A DNA stretch of 60,785 bases from Lachnospiraceae bacterium (GTDB lineage Bacteria; Bacillota; Clostridia; Lachnospirales; Lachnospiraceae), in NCBI GenBank assembly GCA_017460885.1, contig JAFUAB010000003.1:1-60785 (forward strand), written 5' to 3'. The notes under the pieces were generated by a model. It was not told where the DNA came from, did no database searches, and worked only from the letters and a program-made list of their open reading frames with translations. Shown piece after piece: positions 9,279 to 17,823 of this stretch. A program made the translations under genes and the position numbers. Each line of letters starts with the position of its first letter. Position 1 is the stretch's first letter.

Positions 9279-10109
9279 TTATATTATCCGCCGACTCATT
9301 TCAATCGATCTCTCTATCCAGGAATGTGCAAGTCCGACCCAGGAATCGATCTCGGGTACAAGCTGTTTGGGTTCCTTCGCGGAGATCCATCTGCCCGTAG
9401 AAGCCCCATGAGCCCCGTGCTCATACAAATGATATTCCACCGGGATACCTGCATCGGCAAGCGCACTGACATACAGAAGCGAATTCTGTACGGGTACACT
9501 CCTGTCCTCAAAGGTATGCCATACAAAGCTTCGCGGCACTCCGTCGTTTATATGCTTTTCAAGAGAAAGATCGCCTTTTTTTGTTGAATAATCATCACCA
9601 AGCAGATTCATAAAGGATCCCTGATGCCCTGCGGGACCGGAAGTGATCACCGGATAACACAGGATCTGACCGTCGGGGCGGATCATTCGGGAATCGCAAT
9701 TTATCTCTTCACACAGCTGCTTTTCCCTCCAGAAAGAAGAAAGGCAGCCGACCAGATGGCCTCCGGCCGAAAACCCGAGAGTTATGATCCTGTCTGTATC
9801 TATATGCCACTCTGCCGCCTTCTCCCTAAGAAGTCTGATAAGCGCGGCAAGCTCAAGAAGTGCTACAGGATACCGTGCAGGTGCGCAGGAATAATTAAGT
9901 ACGGCGGCATGATATCCAAAGGACAGAAACTGCATGGCAACTATCTCTCCCTCGCGTACGCTGGTATGCTCATATCCGCCGCCGGGCACAATGACTACGA
10001 CCGGTCTTTTTTCTATTGGCAGAGAATCACTGTACTCATGTCCGTAAAAAACGGCACGTGCATATTCCAGAGAACCGGCATTTTTGATATTCAATGTTTC
10101 TCTCAGCAT
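9279..10109 (-). CDS. Alpha/beta-hydrolase, acetyl-esterase (BD-FAE/xylan esterase) type
   Basis: The 276-aa cytoplasmic enzyme has the oxyanion motif VIVPGGGYEHTS, the nucleophile elbow GFSAGGH (Ser), a putative Asp in FEDRSVPV and a catalytic His in EHGAHG. Family members remove acetyl groups from sugars or hydrolyse small esters. It has no signal peptide, so it would act on imported oligosaccharides. The start overlaps the end of the lacI-type gene by 7 bp (GGTGG ribosome site inside that gene), so the two are translationally coupled and the esterase is probably a target of its upstream regulator. The substrate cannot be told from sequence. Confidence 0.85.
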   Translation of the reverse strand: MLRETLNIKNAGSLEYARAVFYGHEYSDSLPIEKRPVVVIVPGGGYEHTSVREGEIVAMQFLSFGYHAAVLNYSCAPARYPVALLELAALIRLLREKAAEWHIDTDRIITLGFSAGGHLVGCLSSFWREKQLCEEINCDSRMIRPDGQILCYPVITSGPAGHQGSFMNLLGDDYSTKKGDLSLEKHINDGVPRSFVWHTFEDRSVPVQNSLLYVSALADAGIPVEYHLYEHGAHGASTGRWISAKEPKQLVPEIDSWVGLAHSWIERSIEMSRRII

Positions 10110-11149
10110 ATCTTTGCCACCGATCCTCTCTCTGTCAGCTCACACCTGATCCCTATACAGTTATCCTTGAGCTCGACATCATGATCCTTCTCAAATATCA
10201 GTGAAAACAAAAGCTCCGATGCGGTGATCCCCATCTTCTTAAGAGGAAGAGCCATGGTAGTAAGCTCCGGAACGAGATATGCGGACAGAGGATCGTTATC
10301 AAACGCTATAACCGAAATATCCTTTCCGACCGTATATCCGTTGGAATGCATGCAGCTGTACAGACCGGAAGCGATCTTATCGGAAAAACAGAATACCCCT
10401 GTAACGTCGGTATCCAAAAGCTGCACGGCCGCTTCCTCTCCGCCTTCCCTGGTCCAGGAGGATGAGATAAACAGACATTCCTCCTCCGGAATCCCGGACT
10501 CCCCGAGTGCTGCCTTTACACCTCGAAGTCTTAATACGGTGTGCAGATTGTCCTTTTCTCCCATAATAAATGCAAGCTTCCTGTGACCCCTGGATATAAG
10601 ATATCTGACTGCATCCGCCGCTCCGTTTTCATCATCCACAACCACCGAAGGAACCTTTTCGTTTGTCTCCTGAATATAGATCGTCACGGCAGGGATACTG
10701 TAATTTCCCGGAATCTTATTTACTATTCTGCCATGTGCACCGATATAGATAAGTCCGGTTAACTGCATTGATTCCGTTTCATCGAGGATCGGTCCCAAAA
10801 CAGGATCGATCATCTCTTCGTTATTGAACCAGATGTCAGACCATCTGGAATAAAGTCTCAGATTGAAGAGCATTGACTTATAGCCATGTTCCTCCACGCA
10901 TCCCATTATACCCTCAATGATAGCGGGAGTCGCGAAATGATTGATCTCCTCGGCGATAATACCTATAACTCCGGTATTGCGGTTTCTTAAGCCCCGCGCT
11001 ATCTGATTTGGTTTGTATCCGTATTTTTGTATGGCTTCGAGAACCAGATCCGTTGTCGCCTTACTGGCTTTTCCTTTCCCGTTAAGAACGTTGGATACAG
11101 TAGCTACAGATACCCCGCATTCTTTTGCAATATCTTTGATAGTTACCAT
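10103..11149 (-). CDS. LacI-family transcriptional regulator
   Basis: This 348-aa repressor has an N-terminal LacI helix-turn-helix (VTIKDIAKECGVSVATVSNV) and hinge helix (PNQIARGLR), followed by a periplasmic-binding-like sugar sensor domain starting NTGVIGIIAEE. It is co-transcribed with the overlapping esterase gene. A consensus promoter and a perfect palindrome of LacI type lie 305-360 bp upstream, so autoregulation is likely. A related site occurs in the promoter of the sugar transporter at 23.8 kb. The effector is unknown; the neighbourhood suggests a plant or microbial sugar. Confidence 0.93.
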   Translation of the reverse strand: MVTIKDIAKECGVSVATVSNVLNGKGKASKATTDLVLEAIQKYGYKPNQIARGLRNRNTGVIGIIAEEINHFATPAIIEGIMGCVEEHGYKSMLFNLRLYSRWSDIWFNNEEMIDPVLGPILDETESMQLTGLIYIGAHGRIVNKIPGNYSIPAVTIYIQETNEKVPSVVVDDENGAADAVRYLISRGHRKLAFIMGEKDNLHTVLRLRGVKAALGESGIPEEECLFISSSWTREGGEEAAVQLLDTDVTGVFCFSDKIASGLYSCMHSNGYTVGKDISVIAFDNDPLSAYLVPELTTMALPLKKMGITASELLFSLIFEKDHDVELKDNCIGIRCELTERGSVAKIC

Positions 11150-11190
11150 AAATATACCTCTTTTTAGCCCTTTTTACGAAATACAATTAT

Positions 11191-11332
11191 AGTAAACGAC
11201 AAAAGTATTTATACCTTTAGTCGTTTACTGCGCCGGATTTGCTATGCGAAGCATTAATTTCCTCTGCAAATCCGTGCGCATCCCGCCGGAGGCTTTATAG
11301 TTAACGTCAAAGTATTTTTGACGTTAACTATA
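11191..11332. repeat. Hairpin-core-hairpin repeat module, copy 1
   Basis: Three stems lie in order. The left hairpin is AGTAAACGAC/GTCGTTTACT (11191-11229). The core has nested stems: GCGC-CGGATTTGC pairs with GCAAATCCG-TGCGC around ATGCGAAGCAT (11230-11284). The right hairpin has 16-bp perfect arms, TATAGTTAACGTCAAA and complement, with a 5-nt loop (11296-11332). The core recurs at 43042-43091 with compensatory changes, but the flanking hairpins differ in sequence. It lies in the predicted 5' leader of the lacI-type gene. Confidence 0.8.
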
Positions 11333-11358
11333 ATAAACAGCACTCTATTATCATACAA

Positions 11359-11399
11359 CAAGATACGCCACACTTCAAATATGAAGGCGGCGCATCTTG
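11359..11399 (-). other. Stable hairpin in the lacI-type leader, possible terminator of the mscS transcript
   Basis: CAAGATACGCC and GGCGCATCTTG form an 11-bp stem with a GT pair and an inner extension (TTC/GAA). There is no clear T-run on the minus strand. It lies downstream of mscS and also inside the leader of the lacI-type gene, so it could act on either transcript. The rest of 11333-11453 shows nothing recognisable. Confidence 0.5.
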
Positions 11400-11453
11400 C
11401 TAAAAAGAAGTATATGAAAAAGAAATAATAAGTGAAAGGAAATCCTCTTTTGG

Positions 11454-11478
11454 TAAATCGTTTTAGTAAAACGATTTA
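11454..11478. promoter_or_regulatory. 25-bp perfect palindromic operator
   Basis: TAAATCGTTTTA and TAAAACGATTTA flank one central base and are exact reverse complements. Each half is itself close to a LacI-family site (TAAAwCGwTTTA). It overlaps the expected start point of the promoter at 11484-11511, where a bound repressor would block initiation. Confidence 0.75.
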
Positions 11479-11483
11479 CATTT

Positions 11484-11511
11484 ATTATATCATTCCCGTA
11501 TACCTTGTCAA
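11484..11511 (-). promoter_or_regulatory. Consensus sigma-A promoter for the lacI-esterase genes
   Basis: On the minus strand TTGACA (11511-11506), a 16-bp spacer and TATAAT (11489-11484) give a near-perfect promoter. Transcription would start near 11477, inside the palindromic operator, leaving a structured leader of about 330 nt before the ATG at 11149. Confidence 0.75.
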
Positions 11512-11553
11512 GGCAGATTTAAAAATATGCGAAAAAGGGGATTCTGCTCTGAT

Positions 11554-12471
11554 CTATTGTGCGTTTACAACATTGATATATGTATAAGGGATCTCTATGT
11601 TATTATCCTTAAGTGCATTAAATACCGCCGTATTGATCTCGTCCCTGATCTTTTCCGACGGATGTGCCACGGAATAATAGACTGTCACAGCCATTATAAG
11701 TGCACTGTCGGCAAGCTCGTTAAAATATACTGCCCTGCTGTACATATTAACCGGATTCTCCGGATCGAATAAGACATTAAGTGTATTAGGGGATGCGCAG
11801 ACGGTCTCAAATATCACCCTTTTTGCTTCCTCGGGATCGGTATCGTAACTCACGGGAAATTTAAGGATCATCGATCTGGGGATATCGCCGTTACTGTAAT
11901 TGATAACCTTCATGGTATTGGCCTTATCATTGGGTATGATCGCACGGACAGTATCCAGAGTAATGATCTTAACATGCCTGAGCGTCAGCGCTTCCACGAT
12001 GCCGGCAGTACCGTCCTCGAACTCAACCCTGTCACCCACATCAAAAGGTTTATATATACTGATCAGAAGACCGGCACACATATCCTTGATGACGCCCTGT
12101 GCGGCAAACCCCACGATAGCAGCCACTACCGCGGTACTGCCGAGCAGTGATTGGGCTATCTGGTCTCCTCCGAGTGGTATCACAACCAGAACTATCAGAA
12201 GACCAAGTGTTACCATCGCCTGAATGAACTGAAGCGAAACACTCTTGCCGCGCTTGTTTTCAATCTTTCTGAACATCTTTTTGTTCAGTTTGAGCAGCTG
12301 TCTGATAACCCATATATAGGCAATGATAAAAAATACGATCAGGGCAAGCAATCCACCCAGGGCCGCAAAAAAGAGCCCCGGGCTTGTATTTGCCAATTTC
12401 ACCAGCCATTTTAATAATTTGTCAAACAGTAAGGTTATCAATGAATTGTCTCCCTTTGGCAGCTCAGTCAT
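11554..12471 (-). CDS. mscS: MscS-family mechanosensitive channel
   Basis: The 305-aa membrane protein releases solutes on osmotic downshock. Three membrane segments span residues ~30-145, the last in a pore-like stretch ([23 protein letters not shown]). The MscS beta domain follows ([36 protein letters not shown]). The ATG overlaps the stop of the chemoreceptor gene by 4 bp, so it is translationally coupled to it. Length and motifs are normal for a small MscS-type (YkuT-like) channel. Confidence 0.92.
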   Translation of the reverse strand: MTELPKGDNSLITLLFDKLLKWLVKLANTSPGLFFAALGGLLALIVFFIIAYIWVIRQLLKLNKKMFRKIENKRGKSVSLQFIQAMVTLGLLIVLVVIPLGGDQIAQSLLGSTAVVAAIVGFAAQGVIKDMCAGLLISIYKPFDVGDRVEFEDGTAGIVEALTLRHVKIITLDTVRAIIPNDKANTMKVINYSNGDIPRSMILKFPVSYDTDPEEAKRVIFETVCASPNTLNVLFDPENPVNMYSRAVYFNELADSALIMAVTVYYSVAHPSEKIRDEINTAVFNALKDNNIEIPYTYINVVNAQ

Positions 12472-14483
12472 CCCAGATGATAATTCTTAAGATCATCCGA
12501 GATCGAAGATGCATATCCGTTCAGATTTTCGGATACGCTGGTGATGCTGTTCGTCTCGTCATATATCTTGTTGCCTTCGGAAACTATCCTGTCGCTGAGC
12601 TCCAGTATCTGACTGATCGTGTCTGCCTGTTCCCGTGTAGTGGAGGCATTATTCGTTGCCACATCATTGATGCGGTCTATTCCGTCGGCAATATCCGTGA
12701 TACCGTCGGTTGCCTTGGTAATATCTTCATAGATCGATGCAAACGAGTCATTGACCCTGTCTACCCCGGACATACATATCTCCATATCCTTGATGCATAT
12801 ATCCGCTTTGGAGTTGATCTCTTCAATATTTCTGGTTATGTTCTCAACAAGTCTGCGTATCGATTCGGTTGCTTCGGATGACTGTCCGGCCAGAGCCCCT
12901 ACCTCATTTGCAACAACGGCAAAGCCTCGTCCGCTCTCTCCCGCTCTGGCTGCCTCAATGGAGGCATTGAGTGAGAGCAGATTGGTCTGTGAGGATATTG
13001 CATTGATCGTGTCTGTGATACCGGTGATCTGCGATACGGTCTCTCCCGTAATATGTATGATCTGGGACAGCTCGTTGATGGTATTACTCAGCGTGACTAT
13101 GTTTTTGGTCATGCTCTCCATCTCCGATTTACCGTTCTCGGAGGATCTGACAGTCTCCATACAGAGTTCCTTGACTCCGACAGCGTTTTCGGTCAGAGAT
13201 CCGGATGTGGAAGCCAGCTCTGTAGCCGAATCGGCAATCTCCTCTATAGAAGAATTCATACCGGTAAGTATATGATTCAGGTTCTCAAGTGATTCCTCCT
13301 GAGCCTTATTGGCAGAGGACAGCGAACTGGATATGTCGAAGCAGTTTCCGGCGCTTCTGTTCATATCTCCGGAAATATCGGTAAGGGTCAGCAGCATCTT
13401 ACGCATATTTGTGATATAGATATTGAGCTGTTCGCTGAGTGTTGTGATCTCGTTATTGCCCTGAGGCTCTATGGATACCGTAAAGTCACCGTTACTCATA
13501 TCGTGTATCTTCTCCGTAACACGGGCAACGGGATTTAAGTACCTGCTGATAGTGATATACAGGAATATGGTCAACAGGATCAGCAGAATGAGACCTATCA
13601 CAACCGTAAGGCTGATGGACTTCATTATCGATCCCGTAACGAAACTGTACGGAACAGCCGTAACCACGATCCAGGAGGTATCCTCTATGTCGGTAGCAAC
13701 ATACAGCATCTGCCCTTTGGAGGTTCTGGTCTTAATGACCTTATTGCTATCGGTCTCCCTGGCCGTATTCAGCTTTGAATATACGCTGCTTAAGCCCTGT
13801 ATTACGGGATCATCGCTTTCGGAGACCACCTGTCCGACCGCATCGGACACATTGCTGACCAGAATATCCTGTGATTCCTTATTGATGATATAGAAAAGCG
13901 CATCATCCGAGCTGGACTTGAATCCGTTCAGCTTCTCCGCCACTTTATCAAAATTGATATCACTCGAAAGCACCACATTGTCCTCAAGCATAACGGCACA
14001 GGCCAGACATGTCTTGCCGGTTGAAGCATCGAGATACGGTTCTGAGGTATAAATTGCTCCGTTCTTGCTTATTGCTCCCTGATACCAGGCTCTGTCGGTA
14101 AACACAAAGGTATCATCCGGAATCCAGCCGGAGCCGTCCAGGAATGTCATTGAATCTCCGAATCCCACATAGATATCCTGTGAATCGGGATCCAGTTCGG
14201 TCAGCTTAAGAAGCATCGCAAGTGCATCTTCATATGACAGCTCGGGAGTAGTTCTCCAGACATTGGCTATCTGCTCCACCCTGTCTTCTATACTGCTCCA
14301 CCAGTTGTAGATCTCACTTGAATAGGATATCGACTCCTCACTGAGCACCGATTCGGTAAGGCTTACGATCTCATCCGATTGAGCCTTGCTGTTGACTGCC
14401 GTAATGACCGCCAGCACAACGATAACAGAGATGATCACCTCCGTGAGCAAGAGGCTTTTTAGTGATTTTCTTTTTTTCTGCAT
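12468..14483 (-). CDS. Methyl-accepting chemotaxis protein with Cache-type sensor
   Basis: This 671-aa receptor has one N-terminal membrane segment, an extracellular domain (~40-285) resembling double Cache ([24 protein letters not shown]), a second membrane segment (~290-312), a HAMP domain and a cytoplasmic signalling hairpin. The tip is intact: [21 protein letters not shown], then [21 protein letters not shown]. It would bind a small ligand outside the cell and signal through CheA and CheW. The 4-bp overlap with mscS is unusual for a chemoreceptor. Confidence 0.95.
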   Translation of the reverse strand: MQKKRKSLKSLLLTEVIISVIVVLAVITAVNSKAQSDEIVSLTESVLSEESISYSSEIYNWWSSIEDRVEQIANVWRTTPELSYEDALAMLLKLTELDPDSQDIYVGFGDSMTFLDGSGWIPDDTFVFTDRAWYQGAISKNGAIYTSEPYLDASTGKTCLACAVMLEDNVVLSSDINFDKVAEKLNGFKSSSDDALFYIINKESQDILVSNVSDAVGQVVSESDDPVIQGLSSVYSKLNTARETDSNKVIKTRTSKGQMLYVATDIEDTSWIVVTAVPYSFVTGSIMKSISLTVVIGLILLILLTIFLYITISRYLNPVARVTEKIHDMSNGDFTVSIEPQGNNEITTLSEQLNIYITNMRKMLLTLTDISGDMNRSAGNCFDISSSLSSANKAQEESLENLNHILTGMNSSIEEIADSATELASTSGSLTENAVGVKELCMETVRSSENGKSEMESMTKNIVTLSNTINELSQIIHITGETVSQITGITDTINAISSQTNLLSLNASIEAARAGESGRGFAVVANEVGALAGQSSEATESIRRLVENITRNIEEINSKADICIKDMEICMSGVDRVNDSFASIYEDITKATDGITDIADGIDRINDVATNNASTTREQADTISQILELSDRIVSEGNKIYDETNSITSVSENLNGYASSISDDLKNYHLG

Positions 14484-14534
14484 TTTTGTTCTCCAGGTTT
14501 TTTATATTTTCAGACATAAACAAAATTTATTATG

Positions 14535-14570
14535 TCAGGGACAAAAGGTATTTTTCCCTTCTGACCCTGA
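14535..14570 (-). terminator. Terminator-like hairpin downstream of the CDF gene
   Basis: TCAGGG...CCCTGA arms continue inward as CAGAAGG/CCTTTTG with one T-T mismatch and a short A-rich loop. On the minus strand it is followed by an AT-rich tract, and it separates the CDF gene from the chemoreceptor gene. Confidence 0.6.
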
Positions 14571-14600
14571 TATCATATTTATGTCATGAAGTGCAAATGT

Positions 14601-15704
14601 TTATATGTCTATATCCATAGCCATATTGAGTCTGTAATCCGGATATAATTCCTGGACTTCATTGCATATATGCTCATATATCTCATTTCTGTTCTTAAGA
14701 TCATAATCTATGATCACATCCACATTGATGAATCCGGCTTCCTTATCCACGAAAAAGCCGTGCAACTGAAGAACTCCTTCATGAGACATTACCACACGGG
14801 TGATATCGGTACGCATCCTGACTATCTCGTCATCGGTGGTGTTGATAGAATAAATACCTATCGCTGCCATGATGATACCGTGTTTCTCATATACACGTCC
14901 CGCAATACGTCTCTCAAGCATATCGATCTCATTGGCATTGAAAGTATCAGGGATCTCAACATGCACACTGCCCACATATCTGTCCGGACCGTAATTATGC
15001 AGTATCAGATCATAAGCGCCCTGTACGGCCTCTTCCTCGCAGATGGTTCTCTTTATATCAGCGATCTCATCGCCCTCAACCCTCTTGCCCAATATCTCAT
15101 CCAGGGTATCTTTGAGCATATCGATTCCGGCTTTTATGATAAAGAATGAGATGACCACTCCGACAAAAGCCTCGAGTTTGAGTCCCGTGAGCATAAAAAT
15201 GATCGCCGATATCAGAACCGATGTGGAAAGCACAGCATCAAAAAGCGCATCGCTCCCGGATGCCTCAAGTGCAGAAGAATTGGCCTTTTTGCCCATTTTT
15301 TTCATATAAAGGCCAAGAACTATCTTAACAAGCACCGCAGCCGCAACTATTATCAGTGAAACGACCGTATACTCAGCCTCTTCCGGTTCAATGATCTTTT
15401 TGGCAGATTCGATAAGGGATGTAAAACCGGCATATGTGATAATGGCTGCTACCACAAGAGCACTGATGAATTCTATACGTCCGTGTCCGAGCGGATGCTT
15501 CTTATCAGGTCTGCGATTAGCCAGCTTGTTGCCTATGATCGTGATAACCGAAGAAAGCGCATCGCTGAGATTGTTTACCGCATCCAGAATGATCGCAATG
15601 GAATTGGTTATAAGCCCCGTCGCCATCTTAAAAAGCACCAGAACAATATTGGCTGCGATCCCAATCATACTGGATCTGACTATGATCCTGTTACGTTCTT
15701 CCAT
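14601..15704 (-). CDS. Cation diffusion facilitator (CDF) metal exporter
   Basis: This 367-aa transporter exports divalent metals such as Zn2+, Mn2+ or Fe2+ in exchange for protons. The membrane domain (~residues 1-205) holds the metal-site motifs DAVNNLSDALSS and HPLGHGRIEFISAL. A cytoplasmic ferredoxin-like dimerisation domain follows (HNYGPDRYVGSVHVEIPD), with an extra C-terminal region ending NMAMDIDI. The start has GAAGGTGATTTAA upstream. It diverges from tmcAL and seems to form its own unit, with a terminator before the chemoreceptor gene. Confidence 0.93.
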   Translation of the reverse strand: MEERNRIIVRSSMIGIAANIVLVLFKMATGLITNSIAIILDAVNNLSDALSSVITIIGNKLANRRPDKKHPLGHGRIEFISALVVAAIITYAGFTSLIESAKKIIEPEEAEYTVVSLIIVAAAVLVKIVLGLYMKKMGKKANSSALEASGSDALFDAVLSTSVLISAIIFMLTGLKLEAFVGVVISFFIIKAGIDMLKDTLDEILGKRVEGDEIADIKRTICEEEAVQGAYDLILHNYGPDRYVGSVHVEIPDTFNANEIDMLERRIAGRVYEKHGIIMAAIGIYSINTTDDEIVRMRTDITRVVMSHEGVLQLHGFFVDKEAGFINVDVIIDYDLKNRNEIYEHICNEVQELYPDYRLNMAMDIDI

Positions 15705-15776
15705 TTAAATCACCTTCAAAAAACACAGACCAGACTACAGTTTATCATTTTTTGAAAAACTGTACAATGGTTTTGA

Positions 15777-15837
15777 TGTGTCACGGGGACGGTTCTGTTG
15801 ACACATTTTGTGTCGGCAGAACCGTCCCCGTGACACA
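15777..15837. repeat. REP-like palindrome, complete copy
   Basis: Two exact ~20-bp arms (TGTGTCACGGGGACGGTTCTG and its complement) enclose an inner hairpin GACACA/TGTGTC. The AACCGTCCCCGTGACA core is a widely seen bacterial REP type that I associate with RAYT transposases; no such gene is in this window. It lies between the divergent CDF and tmcAL starts. A second hairpin, TACAGTTT/AAACTGTA, lies beside it at 15736-15764. Confidence 0.85.
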
Positions 15838-15861
15838 CCGATCTGTGATATGATAATAATC

Positions 15862-17076
15862 ATGAAAACAATCGGAATCATAGCGGAATTCAATCCGTTC
15901 CACAACGGACACAGATATCTGATCGAGCAGGCCAGGAAACAAACCGGCGCCGACTTTTGTATCATAGTCATGAGCGGCTCATATGTTCAGCGAGGTGAAC
16001 CTGCGGTTATCGGTAAAATTGATCGGGTGCGATGTGCCCTGAAAAGCGGCGCGGATCTGGTACTCGAGCTGCCGGTATCCTATTCTTCCGCAGGTGCCGA
16101 AGCCTTCGCTCACGGCGGCATAAGTATACTGAACTCACTGGGAATGATCGATCACATATGCTTCGGAGCCGAAACAGATGATCCGGATGCACTTCGGACG
16201 ATAGCCGGTATTCTGAACGATCCTCCGGAGGAATATGTCAGCAGGCTTAAGCACGGGCTTAAGGAAGGCCTGTCATATCCCGCTGCCAGAGCAGCCGCAC
16301 TGCCGGAGTATGCCGATATTCTGAACGGTTCCAACAATATACTGGGAATCGAATATATAAAAGCACTCGATCGTCTTAAGTCCGTAATAACTCCTGTATC
16401 CATCAAACGTATCGGGACTGATCACAATGAGGTCAGTATCGGAGAATACGCTTCCGCAATGGGTATCAGGCAGAGCATAAATAAACTACCAAAGGACCTG
16501 AATATGTATATGCCGACCGAATGTGCGGAAATACTGTGGAACTCACTGGGAAAATCCTGCCCCGTCACTCTCGAAGACATGCATCTGTATCTGGATCATG
16601 CCCTGCTGACCATGAACACCGCCGAGATCGCGTCTCTGCAGGATCTGAATACCGATCTGGCCAACAGGATAGTAAATAAATATCTTGACGGGAATTATAA
16701 CGATATCTCAGATTTTATCGTATCAATGCGTACCAAAGAACTGACCTATACCAGATTATCCCGTGCATTGCTACATATCATACTGAATTTAACGGACATG
16801 ACCAGAGACGGTGAAGGCCGGCTCCTGCCCTGTCCGTATACCAGGATTCTCGGCTTCAAAAAAGAAGCCCGTGCACTCATGCACGAGCTTAAAGATCATT
16901 CTTTGATCCCTCTTATCAACAAACCGGCCGATGCCGGAGCGCTCTTTACAGACCGCCGATCATCTGAACTCTTTGAAGCAGGCGTCCGGGCTGACAGAAT
17001 GTATGATGCCGTAGCAGCCCGTAAATTCGGTTTTCATCCAGCCGATACCATGCGAACCGGTCCGTTGATAATCTAA
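15862..17076 (+). CDS. tmcAL: tRNA(Met) cytidine acetate ligase
   Basis: The 404-aa nucleotidyltransferase-fold enzyme activates acetate to acetylate the wobble cytidine of elongator tRNA-Met. The signature IAEFNPFHNGH (HIGH-type site) opens the protein and VMSGSYVQRGEPAVIGK follows. The start at 15862 gives the usual MKTIGIIAEFNPFHNGH. An in-frame start at 15850 is possible, and neither has a good ribosome site, so a leaderless or very short leader is possible. The REP palindrome ends 24 bp upstream. It is one of only three protein genes on the plus strand. Confidence 0.93.
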   Translation: MKTIGIIAEFNPFHNGHRYLIEQARKQTGADFCIIVMSGSYVQRGEPAVIGKIDRVRCALKSGADLVLELPVSYSSAGAEAFAHGGISILNSLGMIDHICFGAETDDPDALRTIAGILNDPPEEYVSRLKHGLKEGLSYPAARAAALPEYADILNGSNNILGIEYIKALDRLKSVITPVSIKRIGTDHNEVSIGEYASAMGIRQSINKLPKDLNMYMPTECAEILWNSLGKSCPVTLEDMHLYLDHALLTMNTAEIASLQDLNTDLANRIVNKYLDGNYNDISDFIVSMRTKELTYTRLSRALLHIILNLTDMTRDGEGRLLPCPYTRILGFKKEARALMHELKDHSLIPLINKPADAGALFTDRRSSELFEAGVRADRMYDAVAARKFGFHPADTMRTGPLII

Positions 17077-17090
17077 TTCAACATACAGAC

Positions 17091-17255
17091 TCAGTCTTCG
17101 AGTGGAGGCTTCTGATACAGCTTCCTCTCTATTTCTTTTCTGATTCTCCCAGCTTCAGCCTCAAAGAATCCATTCTTATGAGCTTCCTCCAATCGCTCAA
17201 GAATAGTCAGCTGATCAAACAGAATATTATTGATCTCTTTTTCATTAGTAGGCAT
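17091..17255 (-). CDS. Small acidic/basic helical protein (54 aa), unknown
   Basis: The short protein MPTNEKEINNILFDQL... ends in KLYQKPPLED. It reads as one or two amphipathic helices rich in Glu and Lys. I chose the ATG at 17255 because AGAAGGTG lies 5-8 nt upstream; a longer ORF to 17408 would run antisense-free through the tRNA-Gly gene and is not credible. It converges with tmcAL (14-bp gap) and lies 21 bp after tRNA-Gly on the same strand. I do not recognise the family. Confidence 0.7.
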   Translation of the reverse strand: MPTNEKEINNILFDQLTILERLEEAHKNGFFEAEAGRIRKEIERKLYQKPPLED

Positions 17256-17276
17256 ATGCACACCTTCTTTTGAATA

Positions 17277-17347
17277 AGCAGGGTACGGGAATCGAACCCG
17301 CCTCCTCAGCTTGGGAAGCTGATATACTACCGATGTACTAACCCTGC
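17277..17347 (-). tRNA. tRNA-Gly (anticodon CCC)
   Basis: A 71-nt cloverleaf is readable on the minus strand. The acceptor stem GCAGGGT pairs with ACCCTGC, the anticodon loop is TTCCCAA (CCC), and the T arm is CGGGT-TCGATTC-CCGTA. The discriminator is U and CCA is not encoded. It lies between the PilZ gene and the 54-aa gene on the same strand. Confidence 0.95.
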
Positions 17348-17410
17348 AGATTATTGCCGGATCGATAACAGCCCAGGATGATAAAACAATCCGATAACCG
17401 TAAGTCAAAA

Positions 17411-17743
17411 TTACTTCATGCTTTCCACTGTCTCATATACCGAGATCCTGGAGGAATCCATCTCCGGCATACCAATGAAGATGCATCCGTAGCTGAAGGT
17501 TCCGCCCTCCTTCACAATACGAACTATCTCGAGAAAAGCATGCAAAGTCTCCTTTGTCCAGATCTGGAGATAGGATTCATATACAGCTCCGATGGTCAAA
17601 GGCTCTTTACAGGTAAAGCCGACGCCGGTCTTTGAAACATCAGTGATGTCGATCTGAACCTCCTCGGTACTGCCATTGTCCAATCTCCTGATCACAATGG
17701 TACTGTTAAGGGGATGTCTCTCGCTGCGTCTTCTTTCTTCCAT
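17411..17743 (-). CDS. PilZ-domain c-di-GMP receptor
   Basis: This 110-aa protein is a single PilZ domain. The c-di-GMP motifs are intact: RRSER near the N-terminus (RxxxR) and DVSKTG (D/NxSxxG) at about residues 34-39. No other domain is present, so it probably acts as a free adaptor on a partner such as a motor or envelope protein. GGAGG lies 5 nt upstream of the ATG. It follows the sugar-transporter genes and precedes tRNA-Gly. Confidence 0.9.
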   Translation of the reverse strand: MEERRRSERHPLNSTIVIRRLDNGSTEEVQIDITDVSKTGVGFTCKEPLTIGAVYESYLQIWTKETLHAFLEIVRIVKEGGTFSYGCIFIGMPEMDSSRISVYETVESMK

Positions 17744-17823
17744 GATTCCTCCGGTAATGATCGAAGCGTTTCCTGATACTGTAAATGGAAAGCCTAATCA
17801 GTCCAACAAAAATATATTAACTC

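Noticed and set aside
15735-15971. 78-codon minus-strand ORF opposite the tmcAL start
   Set aside because: It reads through the REP palindrome and antisense to tmcAL, with no ribosome site or recognisable protein.
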